Positions 26,478-35,106 of a stretch of DNA of 64,000 nt are shown piece after piece (within the stretch, counting starts at the first letter, position 1; every line of letters begins with the position of its first letter). The position numbers were made by a program, and so were the translations under genes. The stretch comes from Leptospira noumeaensis. GTDB lineage: Bacteria > Spirochaetota > Leptospiria > Leptospirales > Leptospiraceae. The stretch is from contig NZ_RQFK01000014.1 in the NCBI RefSeq assembly GCF_004770765.1, forward strand, positions 62,001 to 126,000, written 5' to 3'. The notes below the pieces were generated by a model. The model worked only from the letters and a program-made list of their open reading frames with translations. It did no database searches and had not been told where the DNA came from.

Positions 26478-27101
26478 ATGGTAAGTAAAGTAGAGCAACC
26501 GAGTGACGGAATAGACCAATTGATTTCAGAATCAGGCGATTATATAACAGATGTCGTCAAAGAAAATCTGAAACTCATCCGCCATACAAAAGGTTTTTCT
26601 TTGGACAAACTCGCAAACCGATGTGGTGTGAGCCGCGCGATGTTATCGCAGATCGAACAAGGAAAATCGGTACCCACAATTTCTGTGTTATGGAAAATTG
26701 CAAACGGACTCAACGTTCCTTTTTCCGAACTCCTTAAAGAAAAGAACCAAGACGGAATTCATATCCTCAAAGCAGAAAACTCAAAAGTATTGTATTCCAA
26801 TTCCAAAGTTTTTGCAAGTCGCGCACTGTTTCCCTTCCTTGGAAATCGTAAAACAGAATTTTATGAACTGATTTTAAAACCAGGTGGACATGAAGTTGCA
26901 GAACCACATAAAACAGGAACCACTGAAAACTTGGTTGTTGTTTCCGGCAAACTACGGTTACGCGTTGGTGAAAAAGTTGTAGAACTTGACCAAAAAGATT
27001 CTGTGTTTTTTAAAGCTGATGTTTCGCATGAGTATTCCAATCCCACAGACCAAGAAACTTTAATGTATCTTGTTATGGATTACACGGACGAAATAGGTTA
27101 A
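26478..27101 (+). CDS. XRE-type transcription regulator with cupin domain
   Basis: DNA-binding regulator of the HTH_3 plus Cupin_2 class. Helix-turn-helix at about residues 35-85 ([36 protein letters not shown]); cupin at about 120-205 ([36 protein letters not shown]). These usually sense a small molecule in the cupin and control nearby metabolism. The HTH-cupin module lies 2 bp before prmA and is probably cotranscribed. ATG 26478 chosen; TTG 26463 also possible. Confidence 0.9.
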   Translation: MVSKVEQPSDGIDQLISESGDYITDVVKENLKLIRHTKGFSLDKLANRCGVSRAMLSQIEQGKSVPTISVLWKIANGLNVPFSELLKEKNQDGIHILKAENSKVLYSNSKVFASRALFPFLGNRKTEFYELILKPGGHEVAEPHKTGTTENLVVVSGKLRLRVGEKVVELDQKDSVFFKADVSHEYSNPTDQETLMYLVMDYTDEIG

Positions 27102-27103
27102 GA

Positions 27104-28030
27104 TTGGAATACAGAGAACTCAAAGTCAATTTACCCAAAGAATTATCTGACAGTTTTTACGAACTGTTGGATACATTACAATGTGCTGGTTATTACGAAA
27201 TTTTATTTGATGGAGAAGCTCCCAAAGAAAAAGACCAGGGCCTAATCCGAGACAATACCAACATTCGAATTTATCTTCAAACCGATGAAATAGACAAAGA
27301 ACTAAAGGTTCTTATCTTTTTAAAAATCCATGCTCCAAATAATTCGAATTCAGAATCTCGAAACATTGAAACTCGAGACTACGAAGAAGCTTACAAAGAA
27401 TATTATAAACCATTTCCGATTGGAACCAAACTTTGGGTGATCCCAACTTGGGAAAAAAATGAACCGGATACCATCAAACTTTGGAAACCAAACGGTGGGA
27501 TTCCCCTCTTCATCAATCCAGGTGTTGCATTCGGAACAGGACACCACGAAACCACCAAACTTATATTAGAGTATTTAGATGAACTTTATACTAAGGGTGA
27601 GTTCCAATTTTTATCCGCTTGTGATGTGGGAACGGGTTCAGGAATTTTATCCATTGGCCTTGCTAAATTCGGAGTATCCAAAATTTTTGCTTTGGACATT
27701 GATCCCAATGCGGTGAAAGCAGCTTGGTCCAATTGGACGGAGAACGAATACCCAAAGGGATTTCAATTTAGTGTGGAAGAATCCGGAATCGATAATCCCA
27801 AGTTATCGAATTTCAAATATGATTTAGCGATTGCCAATATTACCTATGCCGTATTATCACAAAACATTCGTCATCTGGCAAAAATTGACGCACCAAGAAT
27901 CATTTTTTCTGGAATCATCACTGAAAAAAAAGATCAGTTCTTAGGTTTATTACAAAGCCATTTACCAGGCAAACTCCTCTACTCCAAAGAATGGAATGAA
28001 TGGTGGGTTCTCGACTGGGTTCGTAACTAA
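27104..28030 (+). CDS. prmA: ribosomal protein L11 methyltransferase
   Basis: Methylates L11 lysines and its N-terminus. INPGVAFGTGHHETTKLILE, SAM motif DVGTGSGILSIGLAKFG and ANITYAVL (the ANIL position) identify it; 308 residues is normal. TTG start, six bases after AATAGG. The last bases overlap the stop of the convergent sensor gene (28027-28030), with no terminator between. Confidence 0.92.
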   Translation: MEYRELKVNLPKELSDSFYELLDTLQCAGYYEILFDGEAPKEKDQGLIRDNTNIRIYLQTDEIDKELKVLIFLKIHAPNNSNSESRNIETRDYEEAYKEYYKPFPIGTKLWVIPTWEKNEPDTIKLWKPNGGIPLFINPGVAFGTGHHETTKLILEYLDELYTKGEFQFLSACDVGTGSGILSIGLAKFGVSKIFALDIDPNAVKAAWSNWTENEYPKGFQFSVEESGIDNPKLSNFKYDLAIANITYAVLSQNIRHLAKIDAPRIIFSGIITEKKDQFLGLLQSHLPGKLLYSKEWNEWWVLDWVRN

Positions 28031-30141
28031 TCTTTATTTAAATATTTAATTAAACTTACCTGGTTTCCCCTATCGTTGTATTCGATACGATCAAAAACAG
28101 ACTTTGTCATTAGAATTCCACGTCCATGTTGCACATGGGCTTCGTTCATTGCTTCTATTGATTTTTCCATATGTTTTTTATGATCAAAACCACGACCTTC
28201 ATCTGTGATTCGATAGGCTACGTATTCTTTGGTAAATGAATATTCGATTTTGACTCGTTTTTGGCTATAACGCGGATCTTCTTGTCTTTTTTGTAAAAAC
28301 TCTAAATAATTTCCATCGATGAGGGCCTTCGACTTTTCATCAAAACTAATATTTAAATTTCCATGTTCCACTGCATTGATTATAATTTCACGAACAGAAG
28401 ATCTAACTTCCGTTTGCTCAATTGTATTTAAGTATTTTGCAAGTTGAGAAGTGATCTTTTGAGAGACAAGTTCCGCATTACGTAAGTAATTATTCATGGA
28501 AAGTTCAATTTTTTCTGATTCAATGAGTTGGATGATGGTGTCTTCATATTGAGAAGACATAGTAACAAGAACTTCTCTTGTTTCATCAAAGTCGATGTAC
28601 TGCAATCGGCAATACATCTCTTTTGGTTCTTTTACATATTTTTGACCAAACTCTGTTTTGAAATTAATAATGGAACCTGTCATTTTTAAATCAGTAAGTT
28701 TGTCATTAACATACATCACATTATAATCTGATTTTTGATCCCTACCCATATAGAGTAAGTCTGTGATTTTTTTCCCACGTAAATCATCCAATCGAAAACC
28801 CATATGTTTTGATAGTGCCCTGTTCGCATTGATGACTTCAAAATTTTCGTTCATCATAAGAATCACTTCATCAGATCCTTGGAAAATTTCTCGGAACCGT
28901 TTTTCGGATTCTTCAATTTTCAATTTTGCATGCGAAAGTTCTCTTAGATTGTCTCTGAGACTTCTTGTAAGAAAGTTAATTCTATCAGCAAGACCAAGTG
29001 ACAACAAAATTGTTTGTAAGGCAGTTCCTATTTGGATGGTCCAACGTGTGATTTGGTTGTCTGGTAAAATACCCAAACTCTTCAATGAATACAAAAGAAC
29101 ACCCAATAGAAAAAAAGACCAAGAGATCAAAAAATACCGAGCCGCCCTGACATTGGATAAATAAGTAGAGGCACCACTAAAAACCATAATGAGAGCCGTC
29201 GGAACCGTTAGAAAAATGGCAGTCACCATCGCAATACGGTAATGAAGAAAAAACAAAAGTCCTGAAAAGAGAAATAAAATCCCTGTCCACACCCACATGA
29301 TTTTTGAAATTTTTGGTAAGTGTTTTTTTAAATTGAGATAGTTGTCCGTAAAAAAGATTCCAGTGATACAAGAGAAACAAATAAAAAAAGGAAGGGAATA
29401 GTTTCCCCAAAAAATCCAATCCGGCCAAAGATACTGAAAGGCAAACCCGTTGTTAATCAAATGGAAAAAGAAAATGGAACTAATAAAAAATAGATAATAA
29501 AGATAACTTTTTTCATAAGTGAAGATATAGATAAAAAAGTTATAAGCAACCATCACAAACAAAATCCCATAAAACAATCCAAAGATCATTTGTTCTTTGT
29601 TCAATTGGTCATAAAACTCTCGTTCTGTCCATATACTAAGTGTTAGTGGAATTGTAGATTCGGATTGGATTCGTAAATAATATATGGAACTAGAACCCGG
29701 TGCCGATTCTAATGGATATACAGGATTTCTATAGTCCAAATTTCTTTTTGAAAATGGATGGATATCACCTAAGGTTCTCACAAGTGTTTTGGGAAGGTTG
29801 TTTCCAAAAATCTGAATTTCATCTAAGAGAGGAAAATCAAATACTAAATTCCAACGGATGAGTTCCTCTGTGGGATTTTGAACTTGCACCCGAACCCAAA
29901 ATGTCGACCGAGAAAAACCCAAATTGGGTGAGGTGATTTTTTGAAATCGGGAATCGTTTGATCCATTGATGATACTTGTTTCTGACAGAGAGAGGTCTTT
30001 GTCTTCTAAAACCAGAACTTCTTGCCAAATCAGTTTTCCCGAAAGTTGGGGCGAAAGTACAATGGCGGATTCCGAAAACAAAATTCCCGGGAAAAATACA
30101 ACGAGGCTAACAAAATAAATTTTCAAATGGCGGAAAAACAA
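28027..30141 (-). CDS. 7TMR-DISM sensor with PAS and RsbW-type ATPase
   Basis: Membrane signalling protein. Order: signal peptide, periplasmic 7TMR-DISMED2 domain (about 30-175, FSRSTFWVRVQVQNPT, IYYLRIQSES), seven helices (about 180-385), coiled linker, PAS (about 405-520, FRE-IFQGSDEVILMMNENFEVIN), then a C-terminal ATPase with IIINAVEHGNLN (N-box) and ITDEGRGFDHKKHMEKS...GRGILMTKSVFD (G-boxes). There is no phospho-acceptor His box before the ATPase, so it resembles an RsbW/anti-sigma-type serine kinase rather than a histidine kinase. No partner anti-sigma antagonist or sigma factor lies adjacent; the ECF sigma factor at 60.3 kb is remote. Confidence 0.85.
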   Translation of the reverse strand: MFFRHLKIYFVSLVVFFPGILFSESAIVLSPQLSGKLIWQEVLVLEDKDLSLSETSIINGSNDSRFQKITSPNLGFSRSTFWVRVQVQNPTEELIRWNLVFDFPLLDEIQIFGNNLPKTLVRTLGDIHPFSKRNLDYRNPVYPLESAPGSSSIYYLRIQSESTIPLTLSIWTEREFYDQLNKEQMIFGLFYGILFVMVAYNFFIYIFTYEKSYLYYLFFISSIFFFHLINNGFAFQYLWPDWIFWGNYSLPFFICFSCITGIFFTDNYLNLKKHLPKISKIMWVWTGILFLFSGLLFFLHYRIAMVTAIFLTVPTALIMVFSGASTYLSNVRAARYFLISWSFFLLGVLLYSLKSLGILPDNQITRWTIQIGTALQTILLSLGLADRINFLTRSLRDNLRELSHAKLKIEESEKRFREIFQGSDEVILMMNENFEVINANRALSKHMGFRLDDLRGKKITDLLYMGRDQKSDYNVMYVNDKLTDLKMTGSIINFKTEFGQKYVKEPKEMYCRLQYIDFDETREVLVTMSSQYEDTIIQLIESEKIELSMNNYLRNAELVSQKITSQLAKYLNTIEQTEVRSSVREIIINAVEHGNLNISFDEKSKALIDGNYLEFLQKRQEDPRYSQKRVKIEYSFTKEYVAYRITDEGRGFDHKKHMEKSIEAMNEAHVQHGRGILMTKSVFDRIEYNDRGNQVSLIKYLNKD

Positions 30142-30245
30142 AGTATAGATCTCCCAATTCGCTTAAAAAGACAAAGTTACTAGATTGTATTTTTCTAATT
30201 TTTCTAGCCTTTTTTGTTTCCTTTGTCAAAATAGGGGAAAGTTCT

Positions 30246-31622
30246 ATGAATCGAAAAAGTTTCTTACAAAAGCTGAGCGCTGTTACCTTCGGGGCAGGAT
30301 TGATCCTTCCCAAAAAAACATTCGGACAAACCACAACAGTTACGACTGCCGAAACCAAACCCAAGTCTAGCGGTGGAAAAAAAGCTGTCGTTCTCGGTGG
30401 TGGCCTCTCGGGACTCTACTCTGCCTATCTGTTAAAACAAACAGGGTATGATGTCACCATCATTGAAAGGGGAGAAAAATTAGGTGGGCGGATTGCCACC
30501 TATGAAAATGCAGAACTTGGAATCTTACAAGATTTAGGTGGAGAGTGGATTGGAGAAGGACAATCGGACATCAAAAGTTTGATCAAACAACTGGGTTTGG
30601 ATTTAATTCCTTCTAATATTACAGACAGATTTTCACTTCAAAAATCGAATTCTGATTCATTAAAAATCTCATCTTCTTCTCTGGAAACCTTGGACAAGGT
30701 CATCGAACTCCATAAGTCTCTGGGAAACACACAAAAACAAGGATTGGACAAAATCAATTTTTCATCCTATGCCCGCTACCAAGGATTAACTGAAGAAGAA
30801 ATTCGTTCTATGAACGAATTATACCGAGTCATCTTAGGTGCCGATTTAAATCAAATTTCAAGCGAATCTGTGTTAGATGACCTTTCGGCTTTCCAATCAG
30901 CTTTGAAACCAAAATTTCAAGTGCGTGGTGGAGCTGAACGAATCATAAAAGAACTATCTAATTCTTTACGAAACCAAGAATTCATTTTAGGAGAAACAGT
31001 CACAAAGGTTTCTCAACAAAAAAACCAAGTTACCGTAGAACTGTCATCTGGACGTTCCGTAAAGGGAAGTTTGGTAGTTTGTTCTCTCCCTTCTGCTGCG
31101 GTTCTGGATATCAAATGGACACCGGGTTTACCAAAGGATTTGATTTACTCTGCCCTTCGGATGCAAACGGGAAAAATATCCAAAAACTTAAGTTTGGTCA
31201 AATCCAAAGATTCCTTGTCGAAGTTATTTTTATCCACCAACACGGCCGCAGAAACCTTATATGTATCAGAATCTGCCATTGGAAACAACGTAACTGCTGT
31301 TACTTCCATAAGCACAGGAGATAGAGCTTCTTTATTCGAAAAAGGTAGTGATCGTCAGAAAAAAAATCTAATGACCTCTTCCTTAGAAGAAGTAAACGAT
31401 TTGGAACTTATCCTCGATTCACCTTTTATCTTTCATAGTTTCCAAAAATCAACGGGAAGAGCGGGATTTGTTTCTTTGTTTCCACCGGGTAGTTTTGGAA
31501 TCAAAGATATTTGGGCCGAACCTTTCGAAAGAGTCTTTTTTGCAGGAGAACATTTGGCATTCCATACGGGAAGTATGGATTCTGCCGTTGCCTCTGCCAT
31601 CCAAGCCGTCAGTAGAACATAA
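30246..31622 (+). CDS. flavin monoamine oxidase family protein
   Basis: Secreted or periplasmic FAD oxidoreductase. The N-terminus MNRKSFLQKLSAVTFGAGL looks like a Tat signal with RK in place of RR, which suits a folded flavoprotein. Rossmann motif AVVLGGGLSGLYSAYLL...ERGEKLGGRIAT, LQDLGGEWIGEGQ, and the C-terminal FFAGEHLAFHTGSMDSAVAS are typical of the amine oxidase family. AGGGGAAAG precedes the ATG. Amine substrate unknown. Ends 2 bp from a convergent gene. Confidence 0.85.
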   Translation: MNRKSFLQKLSAVTFGAGLILPKKTFGQTTTVTTAETKPKSSGGKKAVVLGGGLSGLYSAYLLKQTGYDVTIIERGEKLGGRIATYENAELGILQDLGGEWIGEGQSDIKSLIKQLGLDLIPSNITDRFSLQKSNSDSLKISSSSLETLDKVIELHKSLGNTQKQGLDKINFSSYARYQGLTEEEIRSMNELYRVILGADLNQISSESVLDDLSAFQSALKPKFQVRGGAERIIKELSNSLRNQEFILGETVTKVSQQKNQVTVELSSGRSVKGSLVVCSLPSAAVLDIKWTPGLPKDLIYSALRMQTGKISKNLSLVKSKDSLSKLFLSTNTAAETLYVSESAIGNNVTAVTSISTGDRASLFEKGSDRQKKNLMTSSLEEVNDLELILDSPFIFHSFQKSTGRAGFVSLFPPGSFGIKDIWAEPFERVFFAGEHLAFHTGSMDSAVASAIQAVSRT

Positions 31623-31624
31623 AC

Positions 31625-32740
31625 TTATGTGTTTTTTAATCCGAAGAGAAACCTTAATGGTTTTATCTTTCGGATTAAAAATTCATATAGAAAAAAACTG
31701 CCACCTAACACCACCATTATATGCAGTGAAAATTTAGTCCACAAACTCCAATCCAAATTCCGTATCCAAAATGCATACAGGAGAGAGATGGGATGGTGGA
31801 CTAAGTAAATGGGGAGACTTGCCTCAATCAAATAAGATCCTAATTTACCTTCTTTGTTTCCGAATGTTTGCAATACTGATACAAGAAAACTAGTCCACAG
31901 GAAGGGAGACAAAACCCATAAAAAAATATGAAATCCCCTAATCCAAACATTCACATATTGAAAATAGATCCAAAGCGGATCTTCAATTTCCATATCTTTA
32001 AATAACAAATACACAACGATAGCCCAAACAAAAATCGCCAATGTTTTGGTATTGGAATGGTTATTTTTTTGGATTAATATGGTTTTCCAATGATAAGTGA
32101 ATATTCCTGTTAGAAAAAATGAAAACTGGAATACAAAGGTGAGTTTAAAAATCCCGTAATAGGATTCTCCTTTTGAAATTTGTGAATGTGAGAAAAATAC
32201 AAAAAGAAAACAGATAGATAGAAGAAATAAATATCTAGGAAGTCCACTTTGAATTTTATCCCAGATCTTAAGAGTAAAAAAGGATTTAGGAATCAAACTA
32301 TAAAGAATGCTAAAACAAAACAAATCAACTAAAAACCAAATATGGGAATGTTGGAAATGATCCTTGGTAAAAAAATATTCCAAAAAAGGAAGAAGTTCTA
32401 ACTCTTTTGTTTTTATTTTTTCTGTGAGATAATATTGAATGGGTGCTAAAAAAATCAGTCCAAAAATCGTAGGTACCAAAACTCTTTTGAATCTTGCTTC
32501 CAAATAAAACAAAGATCCTTTTTTTTCCCAGACCATAGCGGAAAAAAAACCGGAAATCATATAAAACATAGGCATCCGATAACTGTGGATCCAATAACAA
32601 AAGTAGGATAGAACATCACTCCTGTTTGTATCCTGAATGGCATATTTGATATCCGAAGAATACACAATGGCTGCATGGAACACAATTCCAAGTAAGAGTG
32701 CAAAGGATCGTAAATTATCTAGGTAAACCAATCTTCCCAT
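31625..32740 (-). CDS. acyltransferase family 3 membrane protein
   Basis: Transfers acyl groups to extracytoplasmic sugars or lipids. N-terminal RLVYLDNLRSFALLLGIVFHAA has the conserved Arg-Asp-Ala and catalytic-type His; RMPMFYMISGFFSAM follows and RFKRVLVPTIFGL is the R-K-R-x-x-P segment; about ten helices. Resembles OpgC/glucan-modifying branch. ATG with little upstream purine signal. Possible shared divergent promoter region with the HNH gene. Confidence 0.85.
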   Translation of the reverse strand: MGRLVYLDNLRSFALLLGIVFHAAIVYSSDIKYAIQDTNRSDVLSYFCYWIHSYRMPMFYMISGFFSAMVWEKKGSLFYLEARFKRVLVPTIFGLIFLAPIQYYLTEKIKTKELELLPFLEYFFTKDHFQHSHIWFLVDLFCFSILYSLIPKSFFTLKIWDKIQSGLPRYLFLLSICFLFVFFSHSQISKGESYYGIFKLTFVFQFSFFLTGIFTYHWKTILIQKNNHSNTKTLAIFVWAIVVYLLFKDMEIEDPLWIYFQYVNVWIRGFHIFLWVLSPFLWTSFLVSVLQTFGNKEGKLGSYLIEASLPIYLVHHPISLLYAFWIRNLDWSLWTKFSLHIMVVLGGSFFLYEFLIRKIKPLRFLFGLKNT

Positions 32741-32789
32741 TCTTACAACTTTTCCTTGACGAAGAGAAAAAAACAGATTTTTTTAAACT

Positions 32790-33083
32790 ATGACGGAAAG
32801 TCCCTCGGATTCATTTTTCTCCGATGTGAGTGATGAAGAAATTGCTCGAGAAAGAAGAAAAGCAAAAGAGTTAAAAGCCAGTGCCTGGTGGAAGAACAAA
32901 CGTTCTTCTGGGATTTGTCATTACTGCGGAAAAAAATTTAAAGTAGATGAACTTACGATGGACCACCTAATTCCAATCATACGAGGAGGAAAATCAGTGA
33001 AAGCTAATTTAGTTCCTGCTTGTAAAGAATGTAATTTCAAAAAAAAACACAGCTTACCTTTTGAGAAGGAGTTCTTTTCCTAA
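32790..33083 (+). CDS. HNH endonuclease domain protein
   Basis: 97 residues. Zn-ribbon CHYCGKKF, HNH core MDHLIPIIRGGKSVKANLVP and CKECNFKKK, as in McrA-type nucleases and small HNH proteins of unknown role. A Glu/Arg-rich helical N-terminus precedes it. No restriction or mobile genes nearby. The stop overlaps the next start (TAATG), so it is in operon with a DUF1292-like gene, an unusual partnership. Confidence 0.85.
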   Translation: MTESPSDSFFSDVSDEEIARERRKAKELKASAWWKNKRSSGICHYCGKKFKVDELTMDHLIPIIRGGKSVKANLVPACKECNFKKKHSLPFEKEFFS

Positions 33084-33448
33084 TGGACATGAAGGATTTA
33101 GGATTTCAAGGAGATGACTTTCTTCCATCCAGAGTCACAGAAGAAATTGATCTTGTAGATGAGAAGGGAAACAACTACCAGTGGGAAGTGTTTTATTCCT
33201 TTTCACAAATGGGAAATGATTATCTTGTTTTCCTTCCTTCCACAGAAGCGGAATTTCAATTTGTCAATGTTGAAATTGATGATCCTGATTCCGATGTCCC
33301 CGGATACATTGTTATGCGAATTGGACAAGATGAATCCGGAGAGGAAATTTTAGAAGAAATTCTGGATGACGACGAATTAGAAGAAATTCGTGAATATGTG
33401 GAAGATGAAATTGGGATTGTTGGACAATTTCTCAACCGGGAGGAATGA
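33083..33448 (+). CDS. acidic DUF1292-like protein
   Basis: 121 residues, strongly acidic (SGEEILEEILDDDELEEI). The opening EEIDLVDEKGNNYQWEVFYSFSQMGNDYLVFLPS matches the DUF1292 pattern (IxLVDExGNxxxxxxL...YxVLxP) and the tail matches its acidic end. Function unknown. GAAGGAG lies 12 bases before the start. The 3' end runs 17 bp into the convergent MaoC gene. Confidence 0.72.
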   Translation: MDMKDLGFQGDDFLPSRVTEEIDLVDEKGNNYQWEVFYSFSQMGNDYLVFLPSTEAEFQFVNVEIDDPDSDVPGYIVMRIGQDESGEEILEEILDDDELEEIREYVEDEIGIVGQFLNREE

Positions 33449-33854
33449 CAAGAGTTTCCCCTTTACTCACCACTTCTGATTTTTGATTGGTCCAAACAAT
33501 TTTCATTTTCACAGCTTTCAATCTTTCTACTTTTTCCACAACTTCCACAGAACATGTGATTGTATCTCCAAAATATACTGGTTTACGAAACTTAGTTGTG
33601 GTTTCTAAAGCAACTGTTCCAAGTCCAGGTAGTTTCATCCCAAGAACTGGTGCCAGTAAAGAAGCAGCAAGACCTCCATGAGCAATCCTTGTTCCAAAGT
33701 TTGTTGTTTTTGCATACTCTTCATCGACATGAAGTGGATTAAAATCTCCACTGATCCCTGCAAATAAATACACATCTGTTTCCGTAATGGTTTTGCTAAA
33801 GGATGCAGAATCTCCTATTTGGATTTCTAAAAAACTTTTACCCTTTTGGTACAT
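33432..33854 (-). CDS. MaoC-like (R)-enoyl-CoA hydratase
   Basis: Hot-dog fold hydratase of the MaoC/PhaJ type; hydrates trans-2-enoyl-CoA. Hydratase 2 motif: FAGISGDFNPLHVDEEYAK contains the catalytic Asp and His, with RIAHGGLAASLL following. 140 residues, complete. Last gene of the fatty-acid operon (fadD-like, dehydrogenase, kinase, MaoC). Its start overlaps the kinase end by 17 bp and its end overlaps the convergent DUF1292-like gene by 17 bp. Confidence 0.9.
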   Translation of the reverse strand: MYQKGKSFLEIQIGDSASFSKTITETDVYLFAGISGDFNPLHVDEEYAKTTNFGTRIAHGGLAASLLAPVLGMKLPGLGTVALETTTKFRKPVYFGDTITCSVEVVEKVERLKAVKMKIVWTNQKSEVVSKGETLVIPPG

Positions 33855-35103
33855 TTGAATTTTCCTTGATAATTACTTTTTTAGGCGAAAAGGCAAAGTG
33901 GTAAAATACACCTTCGTTTGGATTAAAAGAACATTCTACCTCGCGGCCATTCATCTGACTACATAATGAAAAAATAACGGAGAGCCCAATGGATTCCGCT
34001 TTTCTAAAATTTAACCCTGGAGGAAATCCCACTCCGTTATCTCTGTATTTTAATTCATAATTGAAATTATCCGTGACAATAAAATCAATTTTGATCAAAG
34101 CATCTGGTTTGCCACCGACAAATGCATGTCGAAAACTATTGGTCAACATCTCCGTGATCATAAGTCCCATAGGAATCGCATCCACAATATTAAATTCCAA
34201 TTTTTGGATATCTAGTTCGATGCTAATATCTGTTCTCATATACATGAGTTTAATATTTTCAACAAGACTTGTGATATAATCCACAGAACTAAGTCCAGAT
34301 AAGTTTTTACTACTGTATAATTTTTCGTGAACAAGAGCAATGGCTTTGATCCGAACAATACTTTGTTCCAAAATATCAGCAGTTTCTCTTGGAGAGGAAT
34401 AAACTTGTAGCTGTAAAAAAGAAATAATAACCGCTAAATTATTTTTTACTCGGTGGTGGACTTCTGTGAGTAAGGTTTCGTTTTCTTTCAGTGACCGTTC
34501 GAGTTTGGATTGGTTTTCCATATAACTCGTCATATCGGTAATGACAGCTACCGCTTTATTGGCACTACCTTCATTACTTGGTATAAAAAGTCGATGTTCT
34601 AACGCCCAGTTAATATGACCATCTAACTTTCGAATGCGATACAAAAGACCGGTATGATTCTCTTTTAGTTGGTTCATCCAGATATTAGTCATCCGGTCTC
34701 TGTCGAGTTCATGGACTCTTTCCATCAGTAGTTGCGGGTGGGTGAGGATTTCTTTTGTAGGAATGTCAAAAAGTCTGGATACTTGTTCACTCAGAAAATC
34801 AATTTTCCAAGTATCTAAATTGAAAACGATGACAGCATCTTCAATCCTTTCTAAAATCACTTGGAAAAGTTGGTCGGATTCTATTTTCTCAAAGAGTACC
34901 CTTTTTTGTCTGCGTAATTCACGAACGAGGAGGACAAAGATAATCGCAGCAGAGAGAGTGACAAATCCCCAACCTTTCAGACTTTGGAACTCACGAATGT
35001 CTTCGGTGGAGGCGAAGATTAGAGAAATCGCATAGTCTGAAAAGTAAATCCAGATGTAGCCGAATAACAAATAAAAAAATGCAATTCGGCCAGCTGCTTT
35101 CAT
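33838..35103 (-). CDS. PAS-containing sensor histidine kinase (HisKA_2/HWE-like)
   Basis: Membrane-bound orphan histidine kinase. Two helices at residues 8-30 and 45-65 enclose a short periplasmic loop; PAS (about 75-195, LERIEDAVIVFNLDTWKIDFLSEQ); HisKA_2 with phospho-His in LLTEVHHRVKNNLAVIISFL; HATPase with ITEMLTNSFRHAFVG (N-box) and YRDNGVGFPPGLNFR. No receiver domain and no response regulator beside it. It sits between an acyl-CoA dehydrogenase (3 bp upstream) and a MaoC hydratase (overlapping), so its expression follows the beta-oxidation operon. Confidence 0.9.
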   Translation of the reverse strand: MKAAGRIAFFYLLFGYIWIYFSDYAISLIFASTEDIREFQSLKGWGFVTLSAAIIFVLLVRELRRQKRVLFEKIESDQLFQVILERIEDAVIVFNLDTWKIDFLSEQVSRLFDIPTKEILTHPQLLMERVHELDRDRMTNIWMNQLKENHTGLLYRIRKLDGHINWALEHRLFIPSNEGSANKAVAVITDMTSYMENQSKLERSLKENETLLTEVHHRVKNNLAVIISFLQLQVYSSPRETADILEQSIVRIKAIALVHEKLYSSKNLSGLSSVDYITSLVENIKLMYMRTDISIELDIQKLEFNIVDAIPMGLMITEMLTNSFRHAFVGGKPDALIKIDFIVTDNFNYELKYRDNGVGFPPGLNFRKAESIGLSVIFSLCSQMNGREVECSFNPNEGVFYHFAFSPKKVIIKENSNVPKG

Positions 35104-35106
35104 TGA

